From the NCBI GenBank assembly GCA_022508445.1, contig JAFLVG010000004.1, positions 55,712 to 119,711 on the forward strand: a stretch of DNA of 64,000 bases. The letters are read 5' to 3'. Origin of the DNA: Clostridiales bacterium (GTDB lineage Bacteria; Bacillota; Clostridia; Christensenellales; Pumilibacteraceae). The translations under genes and the position numbers were made by a program. Positions 34,284-44,243 of the stretch are shown in pieces (the stretch's first letter is position 1; every line of letters starts with the position of its first letter). The notes beneath the pieces were generated by a model, which had not been told where the DNA came from, searched no databases, and saw only the letters and a list, made by a program, of their open reading frames with translations.

Positions 34284-37200
34284 ATAAAGCTTTTAATGAA
34301 ATATGTCAGGTTGGAAACTTTTCAATATATGAGAATGTTGATATTGCAAAAATAGAAAAACTGCATAAAAGAGATGGCAGATTATTTGCTGTATTAAATA
34401 CTAAAGAATATGAACTGCACAGTTTAAATGACGATGCCGAGTTGGTGATACGCAATTTCAGCGATTATCCGGATGGGGAGAATGAATCTATTTACGAGTG
34501 CAAGGTAATCAATAATCACCTTGTAGTTCTTTTGTACGTTTTCTCTAATGTCAGACGTATTGAGCTTGAAAGTGAGACAATGCACTTTTATTTAGAAAGA
34601 CTGTTGAAGAATCAATTTGAAAGCGATGGAAAGATTGTAAATGGAGACGAAGTACAATTTCTTCAAGATGAATTTCTGATTAATAAAAGCGTTTTTATAG
34701 TGGAATATCAGGGCGGTAGCGCAATCAGAACATTCCAAATGTATGGAAATGAGTATCGCGCTGATGTAGAAAAAGAACGTCCTGGCATTTTCAGAATAAA
34801 GAAGCTAGTCCACTATAAAGCCAATAACCGTGTAGATCGTATGGTACAAATATATGGTAATGTAAAATTTGTGACATTTGATGATACATTTACGATAAAA
34901 GGGCATGACGCGCCGGTAAGTACAGTAAAGACAAATGAGATATTTAGAGCGTGGCAAGAATTTATAGATTTTGAGGGAAAAATTTTTCATGACGAAGTCG
35001 TCGAGCTTGGATATATTAAATACAAATCGTTCATCGATGATGGTGAGGAAATTGTTTTTGAGTTTGATAATAATGTCGAGAATGAACCGCTGTTCAATGA
35101 CAGGATAAAAGCAGTGAATCAAGAATACGATATAGTGTTCTCGCAAACAGGCCTTAATTTTAATAATATAGAAGAGATAATTAAGCAAAGAGATGAAACT
35201 CGTGGATCATGTATATATTTAGGGCGTGTTCTTAACGAATCATTTGATACTAATAAGTTAGTTTTTCAAAGTCCTTATATTCCTTTTGATATTCCTAATA
35301 CGGGGTATATAATCTTATCAAACAGAAGTATTATGACTGAGGAAAGACGGCGCAAGAGCGTTATGAAGGTCATTGATGGAAAAAGCAATAGTACATCAAA
35401 CATGTTGATGCGCCTAAGCGCGGGCGAAAAAGATGAGCAAACTGGATCGGATATTGAACCTATTACCACAAAAGTGCTTTTGAAAATGTTTGGCCGTACC
35501 AATATTGAATTAACAGGAACATTTCGAGAAGCGATGTCGATTGCTATTAATACGCCGGATATAGCTCTAATACAAGGGCCTCCCGGAACCGGAAAAACAA
35601 CTCTTATAAACGGTATTGTTGCCCGGCTCAGCTCTATGGGTAACAGAAATTATAAAATACTTGTCAGCAGTGAACAACATGAAGCACTGTATAACGTGGT
35701 AGATAAGCTTTCGGGTAATTCGATTCCTCCGTTTGTAACTAGCGACAGATATACTGCGGATGCTAAGTCTGAAAATGAAGAAAAAATGATGAAAAACATC
35801 GAAGAATTTCAGGATCGATTTCTTGAACTATGTAATTCGATATTAAACGAGAACACGCAAAAAGATAGATTTTCCGATGCGTTAACCAAATTGATATTCG
35901 AGATTCAAACTATAAAAGATAGCAATTATTCCCAAATGGTAATATCTGAAAAAATCAAGCAAATATCACAGTCAGCAATGACGATTGGGATATGGAGTGA
36001 AGTAAAAGATTGTATTGAGCAAATTAATGACAAATTGTATACAAGCGGAATAACCGCTGAAGACGAACGCGACGGCATGGAATTAATTAAACGCAAGCTT
36101 GATGCCCAGCGTTTAGATATAGTGACCTTTTATGATGATGACGGAATCTATCAATTAAGCGAACTGCAAAGACTAATTGCATATTACGGTTATAATTATC
36201 TATTGATAGACGATGTGCTTAAAGAAGAGCTTATAAATAAAAGAGACGAAGCAACTTTTTGTAAATTCATTGACTATATAAAAGAAATCACTAATGAAAT
36301 TGTACCACAGCACAATGAGTTTGAACTTGCGATTACAACATATAAAGATTTATTTGATAAATTGTTGAATAATATCCATGCTGCGGCTAAATCCCGCAAA
36401 AAGGACTTTCTCGATATAGTTGAAGCGCTTGCATATAAGATGAACGATGTAGATAATGTTAAAGCGATTATAATGAAATACACCAATGTTATAGGAAGCA
36501 CGTGTGCGCAGGCTGATCGCAGTAAAAATATAGCCGAACTAAACGGTAATAAATATGATTATGTAATAATTGATGAGGCAGCGCGCGCTAATCCGCTCGA
36601 TTTGATGATACCGGTATTAATGGGAATTAAGGTTATTATGGTCGGCGACCAGATGCAGCTACCGCATTATGTAGAAACCGATTATGTCCGTAGATTTAAA
36701 AAAGAGAAAGAAAAATATAGCGCATATGATGAGACATTGCTTACAAAATCCTTGTTTCAAGTACTTTACGATAGCTTGGAAAAATCGTGGAAAGAAGGAA
36801 AACTTAAGTTTCGTCGGCATATACGTATCCAAGAGCAACACCGTATGCATCCTGTGATAGGTAAATTCATAAGTGAACAATTTTACGAGCAGAAAGTTAT
36901 CAAAGCAGATGGGAATGAGATTATAGAGGGTAGAATAGAAAACGGGGCAAAAACAAGAGTAAATATTAACGATTATAACGTTTTTGACGGAAAAAATGTT
37001 GTTTGGGTAGATGTTCCAATAACTGCCGGAATGGAAGAGCGCGTCTCGTCAAAAATAAGTCGTCATGCCGAGGCGGACAAAGTTATCGACATTATACAGG
37101 AAATCGTGCGAAAAAATCCGCAAAAGTCGTACAAGATTGGTGTTATGTCTTTTTATAAAGGCCAAGTAGAACTAATAAAAGCTCTTCTCTCTGATAAATT

Positions 37201-37465
37201 TCCGGACGATATATTAAAAAAGATAGAATGTAATACGGTAGACTCTTATCAGGGTAAAGAATTTGATATAGTGCTTCTTTCCACTACAAGAAGTAATAGG
37301 GAAGTGGAAATAGAAAAAAGTCTTGGTTTTATTCATTATTCAAAAAGTAGAATTAATGTTGCATTGTCCAGAGCAAAAAAACTACTTATTGTTATAGGTG
37401 ATTCTGAGACCATCGGTCGCAACAGTATTTTCGACAACTTTATTAAGTACACGAAAAAAAATTAA
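34280..37465 (+). CDS. Superfamily 1 (Dna2/Upf1-like) helicase
   Basis: A 1061 aa protein. The N-terminal ~400 residues are unassigned. Helicase motifs follow: Walker A GPPGTGKTTLING (about 434-446), Walker B VIIDEAARANP (about 765), motif III VGDQMQLPH, motif IV QEQHRMHP, motif V DSYQGKEFDIVLLSTTRS and motif VI NVALSRAKKLLIVIGD. A long insertion (about residues 490-740), largely helical, separates motifs I and II. The ATG at 34280 has GGGAGG 6 nt upstream and overlaps the phosphatase stop; a GTG-free longer reading from 34265 has no such site. It is probably the DNA- or RNA-remodelling engine of the module. Confidence 0.88.
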   Translation: MNKAFNEICQVGNFSIYENVDIAKIEKLHKRDGRLFAVLNTKEYELHSLNDDAELVIRNFSDYPDGENESIYECKVINNHLVVLLYVFSNVRRIELESETMHFYLERLLKNQFESDGKIVNGDEVQFLQDEFLINKSVFIVEYQGGSAIRTFQMYGNEYRADVEKERPGIFRIKKLVHYKANNRVDRMVQIYGNVKFVTFDDTFTIKGHDAPVSTVKTNEIFRAWQEFIDFEGKIFHDEVVELGYIKYKSFIDDGEEIVFEFDNNVENEPLFNDRIKAVNQEYDIVFSQTGLNFNNIEEIIKQRDETRGSCIYLGRVLNESFDTNKLVFQSPYIPFDIPNTGYIILSNRSIMTEERRRKSVMKVIDGKSNSTSNMLMRLSAGEKDEQTGSDIEPITTKVLLKMFGRTNIELTGTFREAMSIAINTPDIALIQGPPGTGKTTLINGIVARLSSMGNRNYKILVSSEQHEALYNVVDKLSGNSIPPFVTSDRYTADAKSENEEKMMKNIEEFQDRFLELCNSILNENTQKDRFSDALTKLIFEIQTIKDSNYSQMVISEKIKQISQSAMTIGIWSEVKDCIEQINDKLYTSGITAEDERDGMELIKRKLDAQRLDIVTFYDDDGIYQLSELQRLIAYYGYNYLLIDDVLKEELINKRDEATFCKFIDYIKEITNEIVPQHNEFELAITTYKDLFDKLLNNIHAAAKSRKKDFLDIVEALAYKMNDVDNVKAIIMKYTNVIGSTCAQADRSKNIAELNGNKYDYVIIDEAARANPLDLMIPVLMGIKVIMVGDQMQLPHYVETDYVRRFKKEKEKYSAYDETLLTKSLFQVLYDSLEKSWKEGKLKFRRHIRIQEQHRMHPVIGKFISEQFYEQKVIKADGNEIIEGRIENGAKTRVNINDYNVFDGKNVVWVDVPITAGMEERVSSKISRHAEADKVIDIIQEIVRKNPQKSYKIGVMSFYKGQVELIKALLSDKFPDDILKKIECNTVDSYQGKEFDIVLLSTTRSNREVEIEKSLGFIHYSKSRINVALSRAKKLLIVIGDSETIGRNSIFDNFIKYTKKN

Positions 37466-37480
37466 ACTAAGGAGATTATT

Positions 37481-38950
37481 ATGCAAGGTAAAAGAAATTA
37501 TATAGGCAGCATAATTTGGCCGTTCATAAGATACGATGTGTTGATGCCGAAACAGGTTAAAACTGATTTGTTTGAATGGTTATATTTGTCTTTGGTAGTG
37601 CATCAAAACGAGCAACGTGGTTTGGATAAAAAAAGCTACACTAAAGAAGTAAAAGATGATGTTCGTCACATTATCAAGCAAAGATTTTATTCTTTATTGG
37701 ATGACACTATTATTGATAACATTATATCAACGGCAGAAAAAGATTTTACCGTCAGAGATGAATCGCAAAGCAGCAATTGTGAATGGTTGGTAGATGAAAC
37801 ATTCGGATTCCTCGATACATATGAGGACCTATTTAGTTCGCAAGTCGGGGTTCAGAAAGTTTTTCAAGACGGAATTTGTGGCGATGTGGTGCCTTACTTT
37901 GATGACGATTTGTTTGTTCAAGATGCCAAAAAGAGCGGAGATTGTGAATTACAATCTCTTGTTCGCGATAGGCCAAGTCAAGAGCAAATAAAAAATGCTT
38001 ATTTATTATATAGCCGATTAAATATGGTAGCAAGCAATCAAGACGATACATTAGCTGAGCCGGATGAGTTTTATGATGAAGATGCTGAGGTTGATTTTGT
38101 ACCGGAGATGTCAAATCCCACAGACATGGTTACAAAAGTTGGCAACAAAGACATGACCAACTACAGTACGCACTTTATAGATAATTCCAGATGTGAATTT
38201 AGACTTGAAATCGCTGTGTATACAGATGGTGAAACATTGTACATTGATACGCCGTTCAATCCGGATGTAACATTTAAATGGATAAATAAACGTCTTCCAA
38301 AGGCTAGAAGTGTTTGCGCGGAGTTAGATGAGTATCTAAAAAGTCTCGAAGCAACACACATTGTTACAACTACTGTAGATCCAAGTGCAGCATTGCAGTT
38401 TGTTTATCGCAAGGGCGTAGCTGACCAAATGACAAAGTGTGGCGATATTTATAGGCTGATAGAACATCTTCCCGACCAATATAATGATTTAAAAAAATTG
38501 TTGATTGATATTGATAAACAATTTACGTCGAAACATAAGAGTTATTTCAACGCTTTAGGTACATATCTGGAATGTTTGATATCTCCATTTGTGGACCGTA
38601 CGGATATTGCTACAAGACAGTATTATGACTATAATCAGTATTGTACAACTATCAGCTATATTTGCAAGCAATTAGGAGTAAATGATAGGCCTTTTCTCAG
38701 CGAAAATGTTTTTAAAAATTGGCGAAAGGGATGGGGACATCTAAAAGCTGATTTAGCAAGCATATTCCTCGCAAACGCTAAAATGAAAAGCAATACTAAA
38801 TTATACCCGTCTTTTGTACAGGATATATTTAGTTTATATGACAGGCGAAACGAAGGAAGTCACTATAATCCGGGTATGACATACAACTACGATGAAAATG
38901 ACATCATCAAATTATTCAATGTAACCAGAGTTCTTATTGAACTTATATAA
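37481..38950 (+). CDS. Unknown protein with C-terminal HEPN-like RNxxxH motif
   Basis: A 489 aa protein with no recognised N-terminal domain; residues ~90-230 are acidic. The last ~40 residues read LYDRRNEGSHYNPGMTYNYDENDIIKLFNVTRVLIELI, where RNEGSH (about 455-460) fits the R-N-x3-H signature near the C-terminal helix of HEPN ribonucleases. The preceding ~150 residues are helical, which suits a HEPN bundle. If real, it is a candidate RNase effector. The gene sits between the helicase and the McrB-like NTPase, 15 and 17 nt from its neighbours, with AAGGAG sites. Alternative: a structural subunit with a chance motif. Confidence 0.55.
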   Translation: MQGKRNYIGSIIWPFIRYDVLMPKQVKTDLFEWLYLSLVVHQNEQRGLDKKSYTKEVKDDVRHIIKQRFYSLLDDTIIDNIISTAEKDFTVRDESQSSNCEWLVDETFGFLDTYEDLFSSQVGVQKVFQDGICGDVVPYFDDDLFVQDAKKSGDCELQSLVRDRPSQEQIKNAYLLYSRLNMVASNQDDTLAEPDEFYDEDAEVDFVPEMSNPTDMVTKVGNKDMTNYSTHFIDNSRCEFRLEIAVYTDGETLYIDTPFNPDVTFKWINKRLPKARSVCAELDEYLKSLEATHIVTTTVDPSAALQFVYRKGVADQMTKCGDIYRLIEHLPDQYNDLKKLLIDIDKQFTSKHKSYFNALGTYLECLISPFVDRTDIATRQYYDYNQYCTTISYICKQLGVNDRPFLSENVFKNWRKGWGHLKADLASIFLANAKMKSNTKLYPSFVQDIFSLYDRRNEGSHYNPGMTYNYDENDIIKLFNVTRVLIELI

Positions 38951-38967
38951 ACTAAGGAGATATACAA

Positions 38968-41181
38968 ATGGCAAAGAATAAGAATAAAGCACGTAACAAT
39001 AATCGTTCTCAGCCTCAGCCGCAACCTAAACCGCAACCTTCGCTTGTAATAAAGCCGGCTGAAGAGTTATCATCTGAAGAAAGAGAGGAGTTAAGGGCTA
39101 AAGGCGAAGAAGAAAGGGCTCAACTTATTAAAGAAGGAGAATCCGAAAAAGCACGTCTCATTCAAGAAGGCGAAGACGAAAAAGAGAAGATTATTAAGCG
39201 TGCTGAAAAAGAAGCGCAAAAGTCGGTTGACGAAGTTCAACGGCAATATATAGAAGAAATTCGTGAAGAGGCAATCGAAGAAGCCGAAGAAGAAAAAGAA
39301 CGTATTCTTGCAGAGGCAACAGCAATTAGAGAAGAGGTTGAGACCAAGCAGGAAGAATTAGAGTCCAAATTAGGCGATTTAGATAAGCAATATGAAGATT
39401 TGGCTATCAAAATCGAGCAGTACACTAAAGATTTGGCAGAACTTGAAAGCAAAAAGAGATCTTACAAGGTCGATGCGTTGCAAGAAGTTGCAGAGCAGAT
39501 AGGAGCATTTAATGCTACTATCGTTTTGCTTGAAGAGGAAAAAAACAATCTCGAAAAAAAGTTAAAATGTAAAGAGCAGGAACTTGCTGCATGTAATGAT
39601 GATAAAGAGCTGTATTTAAGTGAGCTTGGAAAAAGTGATGTCCGAAGACAAAAACTAATGGAGCTCGAACACCAAATTATTTTGCTGAAAGCCAATAATG
39701 ATACATTGGACAAGTTATATAAAGGGTGTCTAGCTGAAAATACAAAGTACAAAACTCAAATATTAAGCTTTGGCGATAATCCCACGGGTCTTCTTGCCGA
39801 ACGGAATCAACTTGAAGAGCAGAATCAGTTGCTTCAAGACCGGCTTGCTAATGTACCTGGAGCGGACGAAATTAAGAGATTGAGGAAAGTCGATGAGGCA
39901 TATGAAAAGGTCATAGCTGAATTGGCTCGATTAAAAACCGAAAAAATCGAGTCAGATAAAAAGTTGGCTGAGCTGGATATATATAGTAATGATCTTGAAA
40001 ATTCAAGACGATTTATCAGAGTGCTTGAATTACAACGATTAGAATTGCAAAGAGAATTGGATAGGATTCAAGAGAACTATAATAATCGTCAAGATAGAGT
40101 TTTTGCATCATTAAGTGCTATTGATGACGAAGAAATAGTGGGCAATTATTCGCGTACGGGGAGAACATTGTGGCAAATTTGTGAAGATTTTAGAAATTAT
40201 TTAGCATCGCGCACAAACAATCCTCTATATTATTCTCGTGAAAGCATTAGAACATTTTTTGCCGGACTTGCCGCATCGAGAATTATAATATTGCAAGGTA
40301 TGAGCGGAACCGGTAAATCAAGCCTCCCCAAAGCGTTTGAGGATTACATGAAGTCTGTCACTGAAAGGATTGAGGTGCAATCGTCGTGGAAAGATAGAAA
40401 CGATTTACTTGGATTTTATAATGATTTTGAAAAGCGCTATAAAGAGACGAAATTTTTGGAAGCATTATATAGAGCAACGAGGGATAGTAATAATATTCAC
40501 CTTATTATGCTTGACGAAATGAATCTTTCGCGTATTGAATATTACTTTGCCGATTTCTTATCTGTTTTAGAGGAAGAAAAACAGGAGAAATGGAAAATCA
40601 GCTTAGTGTCGCGTGATGTTCGAGGTGTGATGCCGGAATATATTGTCGATGGAGAATTACGTATCGGAGAAAACACTTGGTTTATAGGTACGGCAAACAA
40701 AGACGATTCAACATTTACAATAACCGATAAGGTGTATGATAGGGCAATAGTTCTCAATTTTGAAGAACGAGCAGAAGAATTTGATGGAAGATATACCGAG
40801 CCGCGTGGGGTGAGTTATGCTGAGCTTAAAGTGCTCTTGTCCGATGCTGTGCAACTAACTCCTGATATAAAAAATCAAATCAAACATCTTGTGGGTTGGT
40901 TGGATGAGAGAATGAAAACATACTTTGAAATAAGTTTCGGCAACCGTATAAGCAAGCAAATCAATATGTTTGTGCCGGCATACGTAAAATGTGGTGGAAA
41001 CGTTGAGGAAGCTGTTGATATTATATTTTCAACTAAAGTACTAAGAAAGCTTCAAGGTATGTATGATGAATCAACTAAGAACGGATTAAATGAATTCTTA
41101 TCCGAGTTAAGAAAAGACAATAAAGGTATTAAGCTGCAAAATACGCAGTCCACTATTCGAAAAATGATCGACCGGATTTAA
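38968..41181 (+). CDS. Coiled-coil McrB-like AAA+ NTPase
   Basis: A 737 aa protein. After a basic, Gln/Pro-rich start (residues 1-25) comes a very long charged coiled coil (about 35-395), then a AAA+ domain: Walker A LQGMSGTGKSS (about 443-453), Walker B LIMLDEMNLSRIEYYFADF, sensor-1 GTANKDDSTF and KVYDRAIVLNFEERAE. This order is that of the McrB GTPase/NTPase group, whose members drive a McrC-type partner. The coiled coil replaces the DNA-binding N-terminal domain of classical McrB. The partner gene starts 1 nt downstream. Confidence 0.8.
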   Translation: MAKNKNKARNNNRSQPQPQPKPQPSLVIKPAEELSSEEREELRAKGEEERAQLIKEGESEKARLIQEGEDEKEKIIKRAEKEAQKSVDEVQRQYIEEIREEAIEEAEEEKERILAEATAIREEVETKQEELESKLGDLDKQYEDLAIKIEQYTKDLAELESKKRSYKVDALQEVAEQIGAFNATIVLLEEEKNNLEKKLKCKEQELAACNDDKELYLSELGKSDVRRQKLMELEHQIILLKANNDTLDKLYKGCLAENTKYKTQILSFGDNPTGLLAERNQLEEQNQLLQDRLANVPGADEIKRLRKVDEAYEKVIAELARLKTEKIESDKKLAELDIYSNDLENSRRFIRVLELQRLELQRELDRIQENYNNRQDRVFASLSAIDDEEIVGNYSRTGRTLWQICEDFRNYLASRTNNPLYYSRESIRTFFAGLAASRIIILQGMSGTGKSSLPKAFEDYMKSVTERIEVQSSWKDRNDLLGFYNDFEKRYKETKFLEALYRATRDSNNIHLIMLDEMNLSRIEYYFADFLSVLEEEKQEKWKISLVSRDVRGVMPEYIVDGELRIGENTWFIGTANKDDSTFTITDKVYDRAIVLNFEERAEEFDGRYTEPRGVSYAELKVLLSDAVQLTPDIKNQIKHLVGWLDERMKTYFEISFGNRISKQINMFVPAYVKCGGNVEEAVDIIFSTKVLRKLQGMYDESTKNGLNEFLSELRKDNKGIKLQNTQSTIRKMIDRI

Positions 41182-41182
41182 T

Positions 41183-42973
41183 ATGCGATTAGAAGAAGAG
41201 AAGTTTTTGTTTAATAGAATATTTGATGATTTTTATGCCCACTTTCCTAATGGGGCAAGCGTTAGCGATCTTATAAACGCATTTACTGATAAAAAGATTA
41301 TTTTACAGTTTGGTGAAAAAGAGGGAACAAAAGTTATAGATGAAGAGTGCGTGGAAGAGATTAAAAAAGTTGTACCATTTATTCAGCGGATTGTTGAAAA
41401 ACCGCGATCATTTATAAAGTCTATTGAGGAAAAGGTGCTGGTAGCGACGGCAAAACGTATTAATAGTAATGCTATTATGCATCTTGGCCGCGATAGTAAT
41501 GATTGGTATGCACGCACTTTCTTAACTGTAAAGCCTAAAAATATAGTTTCGGATATTAATGAAGAGACGATTGATTTATACGAGAATCGATTTGTCAAAA
41601 CATTGATAGATAGAATTATTCAGTATGTAGTTGCTCGGCGTATTAAGCTTGAAAATTTATTTGGACGCGTGGAAGATGAGAATATTCGTGCTGTCTTAGA
41701 TAGTACAAGAAATAGTTTTGTTCGTATACAAGCAAATAGCGATATTCTCATCAAAGCTCTATCAAAAGATGGAAATGTTGGAGCATCTGAAGGATATTTA
41801 TCGCATATACGCGAGGATCTAGAAGAGGTTAGGCAACTTGAAAGAAAAATAATTAATTTACGTTATTCTGATTTTTACAATAAACTGAGAAAATGTCGCA
41901 AGGTGAGCAACCCTATAGCTAAAACAAATATTATTATGTTCGATTCAAATTACAACCGATGCTATAAATTATGGGAATATTTAAACTCGGAACATCAAGA
42001 AGAGGATTACTCGCTGGAAGAATACGAGGAAAAGCAGTACGCTTCTTATTACTATGCTTATGTCGTATTTAATGTAGTTGCTTCTTTGCATAACAGTGGA
42101 TACAATGAGCAAAACAATCCTACAATTGATTATGACAGCAAAGATATGCTTACCATTTCCAACGATATGGTTTGGTCAAAAAAAGACACAATAGTTAATA
42201 TGCGTCTTGAGCCGAGTAAGAGTAAAATAGTATTTTCATTATTGCTAGACGAAAGAAAAAACAAATGGGATGTGTTTGAGATTTACACCGATTATACAAA
42301 CTTTGAAGGCAAGAGTAGATCACAAATAGAGGATATAACCACGGAGATTGTCAATAACCTTGTTAAAAGAGAAAAAAGAGATATCGTGTCAAGTAAATAT
42401 TGTTTTGTTTCTCTTGATATTAACGCTTGTAGTGCGTCAAATGATTTCGGTGAGACGTTATATAGACGATTATTCAATATCGGGGATAATTATTCTAAAG
42501 AAGAAGTGGATTTGGCAAGTAAGGCCTATTATAAAACAGGAATACAAATTTTATCTCCTTTAGATATAAGATATAATTTTTTACATATTCAACGTATTAT
42601 CAATTCGCATATCTTACGCAATAAAGATTTTACCACTATGCCTTCGGTTTGTCCGCTATGTGGTTCAGATAAAGTGCGCTCGTTTCTGGATCACATTGAT
42701 TGTTATGAATGTGGGCATAGGATATCTACAACAAAATGCTCGAATTGTGGCGAGCAACGCTTGTTGTGGGTAAAATATACAGACGACGCTGCGTTAAAGA
42801 AAAAGGAAATCACGGATATCGTCAAGGAGCGTCCGTATTATTATCAATTAATGAAATATGAAACGATTATGGGACAGTATGCCATATCATCATTTAGGCT
42901 GGAAGAAGAAATTACCGGTTGGAAATTGAAAAGTATATGTCCTAAATGTGGAGTGCTGTTAGGCGACACATAA
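41183..42973 (+). CDS. DUF2357/McrC-like protein with C-terminal zinc ribbons
   Basis: A 596 aa protein directly after the McrB-like gene. Its middle part has the DUF2357-type pattern ENRFVKTLIDRIIQYVV, as seen in McrC-like partners. I see no clear PD-(D/E)XK signature. Instead the C-terminus has CxxC zinc ribbons: CPLCGSDK...CYECGHR, TKCSNCGEQ and ICPKCGVLL. It could be a McrC relative whose nuclease role was lost or moved to another subunit. It is the last gene of the operon. Confidence 0.65.
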   Translation: MRLEEEKFLFNRIFDDFYAHFPNGASVSDLINAFTDKKIILQFGEKEGTKVIDEECVEEIKKVVPFIQRIVEKPRSFIKSIEEKVLVATAKRINSNAIMHLGRDSNDWYARTFLTVKPKNIVSDINEETIDLYENRFVKTLIDRIIQYVVARRIKLENLFGRVEDENIRAVLDSTRNSFVRIQANSDILIKALSKDGNVGASEGYLSHIREDLEEVRQLERKIINLRYSDFYNKLRKCRKVSNPIAKTNIIMFDSNYNRCYKLWEYLNSEHQEEDYSLEEYEEKQYASYYYAYVVFNVVASLHNSGYNEQNNPTIDYDSKDMLTISNDMVWSKKDTIVNMRLEPSKSKIVFSLLLDERKNKWDVFEIYTDYTNFEGKSRSQIEDITTEIVNNLVKREKRDIVSSKYCFVSLDINACSASNDFGETLYRRLFNIGDNYSKEEVDLASKAYYKTGIQILSPLDIRYNFLHIQRIINSHILRNKDFTTMPSVCPLCGSDKVRSFLDHIDCYECGHRISTTKCSNCGEQRLLWVKYTDDAALKKKEITDIVKERPYYYQLMKYETIMGQYAISSFRLEEEITGWKLKSICPKCGVLLGDT

Positions 42974-43179
42974 ATATTAGTCGAAACTATGATTCATCGA
43001 GAAATAGCAAAATAACTATTAAGATAGAACAATCAACAATTGATTTGCTATGCTGTGCTAAAACACTATATCGAAATACTATGTTTTTTTTAAAAAGTAT
43101 GGTATAATGATTCTGTAGATTTGACAAAAATGGCGAGGAATCAATTATTGCGTCTATTATAGATAATCGAAATAAAACA
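42974..43179 (+). other. Gap after Module 1
   Basis: No gene. An A/T-rich stretch holds a TATAAT-like box (about 43102-43107) that may have served the decayed helicase gene that follows. No terminator hairpin is evident. Confidence 0.4.
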
Positions 43180-44221
43180 ATGTTGGAGTCTTTGAAAAAT
43201 GCATTAAGACAGGCGGAAAGTATTGATATACTTACTGCATTTTTCTATTTTTCCGGGTTCAATGCTCTTGCAGAAGAACTTAAAGATAAAAAAATAAGAA
43301 TTCTGGTAGGAAACACAATTGATCCATCTGCGATTGCGAATCTGTGCGTTGCTGTAAAAAAACAATCCGGATGAAGAATTAAACTCATATTCTGTGCGTG
43401 GTTATAATAATCTAAATAATTCTCAAAAAACGAATCACTATAAAAGCAGTTTTATTGATATGTTCAATAAATCATATTTATCGGAAGAATTTGATTCTAC
43501 TGAAAATCAAGAGATTTTCAAAATGTTTTTATCAAAAATTAAAGATGTGTCTTTAGAAATTCGTTTAACGGCCAGGCAAGATCATAGCAAGTTTTATCTA
43601 ATAAGAAACAAGTATGAATATTCTTGTTTTGGCGATCAAAAAGGTGTCGTGTTCATGGTGTCATCTAATTTTACATATAATGGACTTCTTGGACAGGGCG
43701 AAATGAATGAGCGATTTAGCGATAATACTAAATTTGAAGAATATGAGGTTAAGTTTGAAAGTCTTTGGAACGACAGCAAGTCTATTGATATTAGTGTAAA
43801 AGACGGAAACAACGATTTTGAAACGGAAATGAAAAAGAAACTTTGGATTTTTGCCAAGCCCTCGCCGTATCATATTTACGTGCGGATTTTATACGAGCTT
43901 TATAATTCAATCGATCAAGGTAATGTTACTACACCATCAGAAATTACAAGTGGTAAATTTGCAAACTTTAAATATCAAATTGATGCTATAAAGTATGGCG
44001 TGGATTGTATTAATAAGAACAATGGCGTTATTATTGCCGATGTAGTTGGTCTTGGTAAATCCATAATTGCTTCTGCAATAGCATATAATTTAGATTTGCG
44101 TAAGACCGTTGTTATTTCGCCGCCTCATTTGGTAGATCAATGGAATGACTATCAGCAAGATTTCGGACTCCGCGGAGTCAGAGTAAGTAATTTAACACAA
44201 TATATAGTGTTTCTACACTAA
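43180..44221 (+). pseudogene. Decayed PLD-nuclease/SNF2-type helicase
   Basis: Two consecutive reading frames form the N-terminal third of a helicase with a phospholipase-D-like nuclease domain. Frame 1 (43180-43374) reads SLKNALRQAESIDILTAFFYFSGFNALAEELKDKK. Frame 2 (from about 43366; first Met at 43394) has LTARQDHSKFYLI (HxK motif of PLD nucleases), then VVGLGKSIIASAIA (Walker A) and SPPHLVDQWNDY (motif Ia). The shift is in a run of seven A at about 43362. The protein stops at 44221, just after motif Ia; the rest of the helicase is missing. It is not functional as an ATPase. Confidence 0.8.
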
Positions 44222-44243
44222 AACAATCACAATATAAGCCAAT

